Origin: Oscillospiraceae bacterium
GTDB taxonomy: Bacteria > Bacillota > Clostridia > Oscillospirales > Ruminococcaceae
Assembly (NCBI GenBank): GCA_031281115.1
Contig: JAITFV010000129.1
Coordinates: forward strand, 1-7,771
DNA: 7,771 nucleotides
Direction: 5' to 3'
In this document: positions 1 through 6,391 of the stretch, piece by piece
How the letters are laid out: each line of letters starts with the position of its first letter
Numbering within the stretch: the stretch's first letter is position 1
The notes under the pieces: generated by a model
What the model saw: the letters and a program-made list of their open reading frames with translations, nothing else
What the model was told of the DNA's origin: nothing
Databases searched by the model: none
Position numbers and translations under genes: made by a program

Positions 1-447
1 ATTTTAGATGAACCACTAAGCGGGCTCGACCCGGTTAATACAGACCTGTTCCGCTCAATAATACGTGATGAAATAGGCAAAGGCAAATATATAATCATGT
101 CCAGCCATCAAATGCCCACAATTGAGGAATTCTGCACGGATATTATAATTCTGCACAGAGGAGAGGCAGTGCTTCAGGGCAACTTAAATGAAATCAAGAA
201 GGATTACGGCAGGGTTAAGCTTTCGGTCAAGGCTGACGAAAATATTTTGCCGCTCGCGCTTGAGTGCGGGCTCGAAGTCGTACAGCAGACTCCAAACGGC
301 ACAGATTTTAAAGTTGCTGTTCCTTTACAAGCAGAAACGTTCCTTAAAAAAGCCGTCGAAAGCGGCATAACTGTGGTAAAATACGAGCTGCGCGAACCGA
401 GCTTGCATGAAATTTTTGTAGAGAAAGCGGGGGGTGAAGAAAAATGA
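1..447 (+). CDS. ABC transporter ATP-binding protein, 5'-truncated by the window edge (YhaQ/NatA-like)
   Basis: This is the C-terminal 148 residues of an ABC ATPase that powers an ABC-2 type exporter from the cytoplasmic side. The reading frame is open from base 1, so the true start lies upstream of the window. The visible part opens at the Walker B segment ILDEP (residues 1-5), followed at once by the D-loop SGLDP (7-11) and the H-loop histidine in MSSHQ (His36). Walker A and the signature motif lie outside the window. After about residue 60 comes a non-catalytic C-terminal extension like the domain seen in YhaQ/NatA-type ATPases (DUF4162-like, from memory). The stop overlaps the start of the permease gene by 4 bp (ATGA), so the two are surely cotranslated. 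The substrate cannot be read from the sequence; relatives are linked to Na+ or drug export. The methionine at base 97 is internal and is not the start. Confidence 0.93.
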   Translation: MLDEPLSGLDPVNTDLFRSIIRDEIGKGKYIIMSSHQMPTIEEFCTDIIILHRGEAVLQGNLNEIKKDYGRVKLSVKADENILPLALECGLEVVQQTPNGTDFKVAVPLQAETFLKKAVESGITVVKYELREPSLHEIFVEKAGGEEK

Positions 448-1817
448 AGATTAAAGGTTGGCAGCAGGTTTTCAAGTTCACCTTTTTGCAGATGATTAAA
501 AGCAAATCATACATAATCAGTACTGTTATAATAATAGTCTGTCTGCTTCTTATGTCGCTCGGCGTTAATTTCCTGCCGGGTTTCTTCGCGGGCGGTGAAC
601 CCGAAGGCGGTGTGATTTCTCAAGAGCGTGAATTATTGAATATCGGCGGATTGCATATATTTGATAATACAAATACCGAGCCGCCTCTTGATTTCAGTTT
701 CATGACACGATACGGCATGGATGTCATTCAGGTTAGTCAAAGTGAGCTTGAAAGCACTACCGCCTGGATAAAGAAATGTCTTTCGGGAGATGTATTGGTT
801 GAAATAACCAAATACGGGAACAGTTATAACATTTTAGTTTCACGTCCTGAAAGCGATTCAATTGTCACGACTGAAGACTGCAACGTTATCATCGGTAAAC
901 TTTATGATTATCTGTGGGAAACTCATTTTCTGTCAATCGGCGTACCCACCGAAAGTCTCGGCGAAGTATCTGTACACATTAGTGCGCAGATGACTATTGC
1001 TGGTGAAAGCCCACGGAACGAGATGGCTGTCATGCTCGCCAATTCAATCATACCGATGGTTTCCTCTATGATTCTTTTCTTGTTTATCTTTACATACGGC
1101 TCGCTTACAGCGCAGGCAATTGCAACCGAAAAAACTTCCCGCGTCATGGAAACGCTGCTCACCTCTATACGCCCGATGGCTGTAATTCTCGGAAAAGTTT
1201 TAGGAATGGGACTCGCCTCTTTTTCGCAGTTTTTCGCATTAGTGGCGGTAGGTTTCGGTGTTTCGGCGGTTGTTGCGCCTTTCGGGGCGCTTGGACAGAT
1301 ATTCGGCTCGGTGGAAATCGAGGTTGATGACATACAGATGCAGATGTTCAGAAGCGCGTTTGATGATGCTTTCGCCGGTTTCAATATTATGTCAATTGTT
1401 TGGATAGTTGTAATTTTCTTGCTCGGCTTCATGTTTTATTCGCTTATTGCGGGGCTTTTCGGCGCTACTGTCAGCCGTATAGAAGATTTGCAGTCGGCGC
1501 TTACTCCCATGTCACTCATCGGTGTTTTGGGGTTCTACCTTGCGTATGTCGCGCCTGCTTTCAGCATAGACAGCGAGGAGGTAAATATCGTTCAGAAATT
1601 CAGTTATTACTTCCCGATTTCATCACCTTTCGCGCTTCCCGGGGTGATTATTTCGGGGGAGATGAATACAATCGGCGCATTAATTTCGGTGGGATTCTTA
1701 GCGCTTTGCTGCGTATTGATGCTGATGTTTGTTTCGCGAGTATACGAAACGATTATAACGCATACAGGAAACAGAATTACGCTTGGCGCGATGTTCAAAA
1801 TGGCGAAAAACAAGTAA
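444..1817 (+). CDS. ABC-2 type transporter permease (NatB/YhaP family)
   Basis: A 457-residue integral membrane subunit partnering the ATPase just upstream; its ATG overlaps that gene's stop. Topology read from the sequence: a basic N-terminus, a first helix at about 23-44, a large extracytoplasmic domain at about 45-195, then a C-terminal bundle with hydrophobic stretches near 200-224, 250-282, 314-342, 353-373 and 406-432. The segment EKTSRVMETLL followed by SIRPMAVILGKVLG (residues 229-254) is the hallmark cytoplasmic coupling region of NatB/YhaP-like ABC-2 permeases. The length and the split 1+5 helix layout with a long external loop fit that family. A G-rich ribosome binding site (GGGGGGTG, about 430-437) precedes the ATG. 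The pair likely exports a small molecule, ion or peptide; the substrate is unknown. No frame damage is seen. Confidence 0.9.
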   Translation: MKIKGWQQVFKFTFLQMIKSKSYIISTVIIIVCLLLMSLGVNFLPGFFAGGEPEGGVISQERELLNIGGLHIFDNTNTEPPLDFSFMTRYGMDVIQVSQSELESTTAWIKKCLSGDVLVEITKYGNSYNILVSRPESDSIVTTEDCNVIIGKLYDYLWETHFLSIGVPTESLGEVSVHISAQMTIAGESPRNEMAVMLANSIIPMVSSMILFLFIFTYGSLTAQAIATEKTSRVMETLLTSIRPMAVILGKVLGMGLASFSQFFALVAVGFGVSAVVAPFGALGQIFGSVEIEVDDIQMQMFRSAFDDAFAGFNIMSIVWIVVIFLLGFMFYSLIAGLFGATVSRIEDLQSALTPMSLIGVLGFYLAYVAPAFSIDSEEVNIVQKFSYYFPISSPFALPGVIISGEMNTIGALISVGFLALCCVLMLMFVSRVYETIITHTGNRITLGAMFKMAKNK

Positions 1818-1870
1818 AGCTTTTATTATCATTCTGCGTGTCAAGCAATAATTTGTAAAAATGTCAAGCG
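1818..1870. repeat. Convergent intergenic gap with a direct repeat TGTCAAGC (x2)
   Basis: This 53-bp AT-rich gap separates the 3' ends of the ABC permease and the methyltransferase genes. It holds two identical 8-mers, TGTCAAGC at 1839-1846 and 1862-1869, with start points 23 bp apart. On the minus strand each reads GCTTGACA, so each contains a perfect -35 hexamer, but no good -10 stands at 16-18 bp from either. I find no GC-rich hairpin followed by a T run, so neither operon has an obvious intrinsic terminator here. The repeat may be chance. Confidence 0.4.
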
Positions 1871-2983
1871 TTAATACACATACAATCTGCACATCAGCAT
1901 TCCGTTATACAGTTTCCGATTTTTCCCCGCCTTCTGCCCGAACAGTTCCTCAAACTTTTCATCAGAAGTAATCACATAAAATTTGTTCTCGCCGAGTGGC
2001 AGAAACTGCTCACCCATTATCTTGTAAATCCGCTCAGTATCCACCTTTTCAAGCATACGTTCGGCGTAAGGCGGATTTGTTATAATCTTGCACGGCTTTG
2101 CAGGATACGAAAAATCTTTAATATCACGCACTTCGCACTTAATATACTTCTCAACGCCCGCCTTGCGGGCGTTTTCGAGCGTTAATTTCACAGCTCCGGG
2201 GTCACTGTCATAACCGTAAGCCATAAACTCCGAATCACTTTTAATCCCCGCGCGAAGCAGTTCCCGCTGCTGCCCCCACAATCCCTGCGGTATAAACTCC
2301 CACTTCTCGGCGGCAAAACCCCGGTTCAGGCACGGCGGAATGCTCAACGCTTTCAGCGCCGCTTCAATCAAAAAAGTTCCGCTTCCGCAAAAAGGGTCAA
2401 TTATTATATCATTTCCGCGTACTTTCGCAATATCGATAATCCCCGCCGCTAACGTTTCTTTAATAGGCGCAGTTCCTGCTTTTTCGCGATAACCGCGCTT
2501 GTGCAGACCCTCTCCCGATGAGTCTAAAAAAACCGTGAACTCGTCTTTATGCAGAAAAAACCGCACAGGGTAGAGCGCACCGCTTTCGGGCAGTGTTTTC
2601 GTTTTATAAGCGAGGCTCATCGCTTCGGCAAGAGCTTTTTTCAGCGTACGCTGAAGCGCGGGTATACTCGTCAGTTTTGAATTAATCGACTGCCCCTTTA
2701 CAACAGGAAAAGCGGCGTTCTGCGGAAAAAAATCACCCGCAGAAAGCCGTTTAATATTATCAAAAACATCATCGAAAGTCTGCGCTTTGAACTTCGCTAT
2801 AACAACTCCGATTCGTTCTGCGGCAGAGCAAGTGAGAGAGGCTTTAACAAGCGTTTCCGCCGTCCCGGAAAAATTAACTCTTCCGTCCGTAACCTGCACG
2901 TCTTCGCCGCCTGCACGCCGAACCTCAAAAGCAAGTGTTTTCTCTAAACCGAAATGACAAGGTGCAGTTAAGTGCAGTTTCAT
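1871..2983 (-). CDS. rlmL: THUMP-domain class I SAM-dependent 23S rRNA guanine-N2 methyltransferase (RlmL/YpsC-like)
   Basis: A 370-residue cytoplasmic RNA methyltransferase. By homology it transfers a methyl group from SAM to N2 of a guanosine in 23S rRNA (m2G2445 in E. coli numbering for RlmL). An N-terminal THUMP-type RNA-binding region spans about 45-155. The linker motif LHKRGYREKAGTAPIKETLA (160-179) is diagnostic of this family. The Rossmann domain follows, with SAM motif DPFCGSGT (196-203), an acidic ribose-binding strand YGYDSDP (256-262) and the catalytic NPPY (303-306). The length matches B. subtilis YpsC, which lacks the second methyltransferase domain of E. coli RlmL. The start is supported by AAGGAA about 10 nt upstream on the minus strand. 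It lies 24 bp after the PBP stop and is probably cotranscribed with it. The exact target guanosine is inferred from family, so the symbol is tentative. Confidence 0.92.
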   Translation of the reverse strand: MKLHLTAPCHFGLEKTLAFEVRRAGGEDVQVTDGRVNFSGTAETLVKASLTCSAAERIGVVIAKFKAQTFDDVFDNIKRLSAGDFFPQNAAFPVVKGQSINSKLTSIPALQRTLKKALAEAMSLAYKTKTLPESGALYPVRFFLHKDEFTVFLDSSGEGLHKRGYREKAGTAPIKETLAAGIIDIAKVRGNDIIIDPFCGSGTFLIEAALKALSIPPCLNRGFAAEKWEFIPQGLWGQQRELLRAGIKSDSEFMAYGYDSDPGAVKLTLENARKAGVEKYIKCEVRDIKDFSYPAKPCKIITNPPYAERMLEKVDTERIYKIMGEQFLPLGENKFYVITSDEKFEELFGQKAGKNRKLYNGMLMCRLYVY

Positions 2984-3007
2984 TATTTATTGTTCCTTAA
3001 TTAATTC

Positions 3008-5515
3008 TTAATTATAAAACGGTCTGAATCCCTCCGGGTCGCCGTGAATTGCCCAGTACGCTTCTCCCGTACCGTCATGTTCCGCCGCATCGCAGCTGCG
3101 CGGAACGAATGACTGCCTGTAATGCCCGATTGAAGTACTCGGACATCTCGACGTCGCAATCAACCCTGTTTCGTTGCAATAAGACAGCACCACGACAGAG
3201 CTGTCCGGCGTGAACTGCCGCGGAACCGTTGTGTCGCTAAGCTCCGTCATGATATAACCCCACACGCCCGCCGGTGAAATCCAGTTGTCTAAAGACCAGT
3301 CTTCCATTTCCCTTCCAAGGTCATAACCGAACCTGTACGACGCCACATAATCAGGGGTAAGCGCGCACCAGAGCAGGTTTTTCATGTCGTTTGACGTACC
3401 TGTTTTACCCACTACTTCTATGTTTTCAATTGACGAAAGCCGCCCCGTGCCGGCAGGGTCGGTCACTACGGTTCTGAGTATCCGGTTCATCACCCACGCG
3501 CTGTCTTTTTCAATTGCCTGCGTCCCTATCAGATTCTGCTCAAGCACGACTCTGCCTGTATTGTCAATCACGCGGTCAAACAGATACGGTTCGTAATAAA
3601 TTCCGCCGTTCCCGAAAATCGCGTATGCTGCCGTAAGCTCGTGAAGTCTTGTGCCTTCAGTGAATGCACCCAAAGCAAGCGGCGACCAGCCCACGTCCGA
3701 CAAGCTGCATAAATCGGAGAAGCCGACCTTGTCAACCAGGAAAGAAAAAGCATCGCGGAAACCTACTTTTGAAAGTGTCCTTACCGAAACCGTGTTCAGC
3801 GATTTCTGCATTGAATACCAAGTCGGGTAATACCGCCCGGAACCCGGGATATTCGCCTGCCCGAAGTTGTAAGGCCAAAGCATAAGCGGCGAACTTCTGT
3901 CGTTGGGGTTTGAGTGAATTTCACCCGAAGCGTCCCGCGTGAATGTAGAGTAGTTGATTATGTTCATGTTGATAGCGGGCGCGTAAGGAACTAACGGTTT
4001 TATTGTTGAGCCGATTGAACGCACTGATTGCGTTGCGCGGTTAAAGCAGTTGTCGCCCGGCTTCTCACCGAATCCGCCCGCAAGCGCAAGCACCCTGCCG
4101 CTGTAATCCATAACCACAAATGCGCCCTGCAGCAGGTCGTTATGAGGAGTATTAGGATGGACTTCCCGCCTTAGGAAGTTCATCGGGTCAAGGAAGATTT
4201 CTTCGAGCCGTTCCTGCATTTTTATGTCAACATTCAGATAAATCGTATATCCGCCGCTGCGAATTAACTCCATCGCACGTTCATAAGAAACCCCGCGCTG
4301 ACCGGCAAGCTTTGTCGCAACCTGCCAAATCCCCGCGTCTACATACCAGTTCTGCGTGACTTCATAATCGCCGTTCCATTTATAAGCGAGCGGCAGGATT
4401 TGTTCCCACGGCGTATCCTGAAAGTAGAGATTTGTTTCGTCGTCGTCAAGCCCTTGAAGCCCCCACCATTCATTGTAACGCGGGTCTTCATAACCGAAAT
4501 AATCACCTCTTACAGGATTCCGGAAACGAAGCGGCTCCGCTAATGCTTCCTCATACTGAGCGGTAGTGATAAAACCGCGGATATACATCTGGTTAAGCGC
4601 TTCTTCCTGGCGGATTCTCGCCGAGCGCGAATTAATGTAAGGGTTCCAGTTATGCGGCGACGGAATCACCCCCGCCATCAGCGCAGCTTCCGCAATCGAA
4701 ATATCACGCACGTCCTTCTCAAAATAATACCACGCCGCTGAAACTACGCCGCTTGACGTCCCGCCGAAACCTATGCGGTTAAGATAGCTTTCAAGAATAT
4801 CGAGCTTCGTATACTTCTGCTCAAGACTCAGCGCGCGGAAAATCTCTCGCAGCTTACGTCCCGCAGTTACCCTGTCGTCACCCGTAACGTTTTTTACAAG
4901 CTGCTGCGTGATGGTGGAAGCGCCTCTGATTTCCTCATCAGAGAACATCTCGCGGAAAATTACACCCACCGTTCCGTACCAGTCTACACCGTCATGTTCG
5001 TAAAACCTGTGGTCTTCATTAGCAATAACCGCATCTATGAGGTGCTGCGGCATTTCACCGATGTCAATCCAAATACGATTTTCGTCGCCGGAAAGCCGCT
5101 TGACCTCAACCCAGTCGCCCTCGCCGTCTTCACCCGCGTCAGGGTCGAAAACCATTATGAAGCTGGTGTAATTCATCTCTGCCGCCCGTAGGTCTATGTC
5201 GAACGAGTTCTCCGCAAACTGCATTATATAAACTGTCAGCGCAACCGCCACAATGCAAATCGTTATAACGGCAATCAGGAAAATAGTAAGAAACGTAGTC
5301 CCTACAACCGCTAATACCGAACCGACCTTCTGTATATGCGTAATCTGCCCCGGTTTTAACCGTTTTTTCTTTTTCCTGTTGTTATTACTGCCGCGCCGCG
5401 CTTGAATTCCACCGCCGACAGGTCTTGATTCCGGCGCAGACGCTGCCGCCATGCCGGAAACGTCACGCTCTTCATCTTCAAGGTTGATGTATGTTATATC
5501 TTTGTCTTTTTTCAT
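3008..5515 (-). CDS. Class A penicillin-binding protein: peptidoglycan glycosyltransferase (GT51) and transpeptidase
   Basis: An 835-residue bifunctional cell-wall enzyme (PBP1A/PonA type) that polymerises lipid II and cross-links stem peptides outside the membrane. A cytoplasmic tail of about 64 residues carries a basic stretch (RKKKKRLK, 47-54); a single helix (about 65-98) anchors it. GT51 motifs are intact: EDHRFYEHDG (167-176, catalytic Glu167), RGASTITQQLVKN (197-209), RKLRE (220-224, Glu224) and LDILESYLN (238-246). The transpeptidase has SxxK as STIK with nucleophile Ser503, SLN at 572-574 and KTGT at 704-707. An acidic and aromatic linker (about 335-395) separates the domains. Several extracytoplasmic cysteines occur (490, 603, 717, 780, 791, 808). 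The ribosome binding site AGGTG lies 5 nt before the ATG, and a strong promoter lies upstream. The protein ends without a long Gly/Asn/Pro-rich tail. It is the first gene of a two-gene operon with the methyltransferase. Confidence 0.96.
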   Translation of the reverse strand: MKKDKDITYINLEDEERDVSGMAAASAPESRPVGGGIQARRGSNNNRKKKKRLKPGQITHIQKVGSVLAVVGTTFLTIFLIAVITICIVAVALTVYIMQFAENSFDIDLRAAEMNYTSFIMVFDPDAGEDGEGDWVEVKRLSGDENRIWIDIGEMPQHLIDAVIANEDHRFYEHDGVDWYGTVGVIFREMFSDEEIRGASTITQQLVKNVTGDDRVTAGRKLREIFRALSLEQKYTKLDILESYLNRIGFGGTSSGVVSAAWYYFEKDVRDISIAEAALMAGVIPSPHNWNPYINSRSARIRQEEALNQMYIRGFITTAQYEEALAEPLRFRNPVRGDYFGYEDPRYNEWWGLQGLDDDETNLYFQDTPWEQILPLAYKWNGDYEVTQNWYVDAGIWQVATKLAGQRGVSYERAMELIRSGGYTIYLNVDIKMQERLEEIFLDPMNFLRREVHPNTPHNDLLQGAFVVMDYSGRVLALAGGFGEKPGDNCFNRATQSVRSIGSTIKPLVPYAPAINMNIINYSTFTRDASGEIHSNPNDRSSPLMLWPYNFGQANIPGSGRYYPTWYSMQKSLNTVSVRTLSKVGFRDAFSFLVDKVGFSDLCSLSDVGWSPLALGAFTEGTRLHELTAAYAIFGNGGIYYEPYLFDRVIDNTGRVVLEQNLIGTQAIEKDSAWVMNRILRTVVTDPAGTGRLSSIENIEVVGKTGTSNDMKNLLWCALTPDYVASYRFGYDLGREMEDWSLDNWISPAGVWGYIMTELSDTTVPRQFTPDSSVVVLSYCNETGLIATSRCPSTSIGHYRQSFVPRSCDAAEHDGTGEAYWAIHGDPEGFRPFYN

Positions 5516-5561
5516 AATTTCACCTATATTTGTTTTGCTTTTGGTGCTTGGCGCTGCTTCT

Positions 5562-5590
5562 ATTTTAACAAATTAATTTTCATATGTCAA
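5562..5590 (-). promoter_or_regulatory. Sigma-A promoter of the PBP-methyltransferase operon
   Basis: Read on the minus strand, TTGACA (bases 5590-5585) is followed after exactly 17 bp by TAAAAT (5567-5562). That is a perfect -35 and a 5/6 -10, and the -10 is preceded by a TGn extension. Transcription should begin near 5555, giving a leader of about 40 nt before the PBP ATG at 5515. The AGGTG ribosome binding site lies at 5521-5525. Confidence 0.82.
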
Positions 5591-5623
5591 GAAAAATAAA
5601 TTACACCCTTTGATGACAGTGCA

Positions 5624-5652
5624 TTGACATTTTCCCCGCCTTATGCTACTAT
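5624..5652 (+). promoter_or_regulatory. Sigma-A promoter of the TlpA/CXXC/Fe-S operon
   Basis: TTGACA (5624-5629) lies 17 bp ahead of TACTAT (5647-5652, 4/6 match). TG at 5644-5645 forms a TGn extended -10. An overlapping TATAAA (5650-5655) is a less well spaced alternative. The expected start of transcription near 5659 leaves a leader of about 20 nt before the ATG at 5681. The -35 stands back to back with that of the PBP promoter, with 33 bp between the two hexamers, so bound polymerases or a shared regulator could couple the two operons. Confidence 0.75.
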
Positions 5653-5669
5653 AAATATTACAGTAGAAT

Positions 5670-5674
5670 GGAGG
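5670..5674 (+). promoter_or_regulatory. Ribosome binding site that sets the start of the TlpA-like gene
   Basis: GGAGG lies 6 nt before the ATG at 5681. It decides the start in favour of this ATG over an in-frame TTG at 5624, which has no such site, adds 19 residues in front of a proper lipoprotein signal, and is itself part of the -35 hexamer. Confidence 0.85.
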
Positions 5675-5680
5675 TTTATC

Positions 5681-6259
5681 ATGAAAAACAAATTATGTTT
5701 TGCGATTCCGCTGATTTTATTTTTTACCGGTTGTACGCCGCAGTATGACGATTTTGATATTCCCGGCGAAGAGGAGCAAATAATCATAGAAGCAGAACCT
5801 CTTACAGAAGAACTCGAGCCAAAGCCTGCCTCGTCTTATTTCATTCTGCCGCATGAGTTCACTGCAGCAGATTTATACGGCAACATTGTTACCAATGAAA
5901 CACTCGGCGAAAAGCAAGTGTTTTTCGTGCATTTGTGGGCGACATGGTGTGGACCTTGTGTTCGGGGTATGCCCGACTTAGCGGAAATATCGAAAAAATA
6001 TAGTGATAGCGTAGGATTTCTCGGCTTAGTGTTAGATTTTGACTCCAATTCAGAAGCGGCAAAAAATATAATTGAATCAGCCGCTGTTTCTGCTGACTTT
6101 ATAATGATTGATGCAAACGAGCCGAGTGCCGAAGTATTACTTGATATGATTCGGACAGGCTTTGTGCCGAGCACGATTATAATTACAAAGGACAATCTTA
6201 CTCCCGAACCGCTGTCCGACAGAAACTATACAGAACATCTTGAAAGGATTCTATCATGA
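5681..6259 (+). CDS. TlpA-like thioredoxin-fold lipoprotein
   Basis: A 192-residue protein predicted to be anchored on the outer face of the cytoplasmic membrane as a thiol-disulfide oxidoreductase. The N-terminus MKNKL, a hydrophobic core and FFTGC form a lipoprotein signal with the lipidated Cys at 18; Phe at the -3 position is less usual. An acidic linker (about 20-50) is followed by a TlpA/AhpC-TSA-type thioredoxin domain with active site WCGPC (Trp89, Cys90, Cys93), the strand VFFVHLWATW before it, and the cis-proline region GFVPSTIII (Pro163). This arrangement is typical of ResA/TlpA proteins that reduce disulfides outside the cytoplasm. The gene heads a tight operon, and its stop overlaps the next gene's start by 4 bp (ATGA). 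Its reductant is expected to be a membrane electron carrier. No CcdA or DsbD homologue is in the window, and the Fe-S membrane protein two genes downstream is the natural candidate. The client protein is unknown. Confidence 0.93.
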   Translation: MKNKLCFAIPLILFFTGCTPQYDDFDIPGEEEQIIIEAEPLTEELEPKPASSYFILPHEFTAADLYGNIVTNETLGEKQVFFVHLWATWCGPCVRGMPDLAEISKKYSDSVGFLGLVLDFDSNSEAAKNIIESAAVSADFIMIDANEPSAEVLLDMIRTGFVPSTIIITKDNLTPEPLSDRNYTEHLERILS

Positions 6260-6390
6260 GCAAAATTGCACGGGTTGTAATTTTTGCGCTCGGCGTTATT
6301 TTAATCGCACTTGGAATAGCGCAGGGTGAACCTTTTGAAATCATGCGAAAAGCTGTTACAATCTGTCTTGAATGTATAGGAATCGGATAA
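6256..6390 (+). CDS. CD1871A-family one-helix CXXC microprotein
   Basis: A 44-residue ORF whose ATG overlaps the stop of the TlpA-like gene (ATGA); AAAGGA at 6243-6248 stands 7 nt upstream as its ribosome binding site. The short basic start MSKIAR leads into one hydrophobic helix (about 7-22, VVIFALGVILIALGIA), then a polar segment QGEPFEIMRK, then the C-terminus TICLECIGIG with a CXXC pair (Cys37, Cys40). I recognise the helix, the GEP-like turn and the ending ICLECIGIG as the CD1871A family named from Clostridioides difficile, whose function I do not know to be established. By the positive-inside rule the N-terminus is probably cytoplasmic, which would place CLEC outside or at the outer membrane face, but basic residues on both sides of the helix make this uncertain. 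Its place between a thioredoxin-like lipoprotein and an Fe-S membrane protein suggests a thiol relay or a subunit of that membrane protein. Confidence 0.85.
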   Translation: MSKIARVVIFALGVILIALGIAQGEPFEIMRKAVTICLECIGIG

Positions 6391-6391
6391 C

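Noticed and set aside
923..1432. 169-codon open frame on the minus strand inside the permease gene
   Set aside because: It lies wholly opposite a well-supported transmembrane protein; its Thr/Ile/Lys-rich composition is what the complement of hydrophobic codons gives.
1400..1858. 152-codon plus-strand frame overlapping the end of the permease gene
   Set aside because: It is an out-of-frame reading of the permease 3' end with odd Cys/Arg-rich composition and no motif.
1839..1867. Two minus-strand TTGACA hexamers as promoters firing into the ABC permease gene
   Set aside because: Neither has a plausible -10 at 16-18 bp: the first is followed by the second TTGACA, the second by AGCTTT. TAATAA after the second is only 10 bp away.
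5624..5680. In-frame TTG start that would lengthen the TlpA-like protein by 19 residues
   Set aside because: It overlaps the -35 hexamer, lies upstream of the likely transcription start, has no ribosome binding site, and would bury the lipoprotein signal. The ATG at 5681 has GGAGG at ideal spacing.
5836..6195. 119-codon minus-strand frame opposite the TlpA-like gene
   Set aside because: The plus strand carries a clear WCGPC thioredoxin domain; the antisense frame has no recognisable motif.
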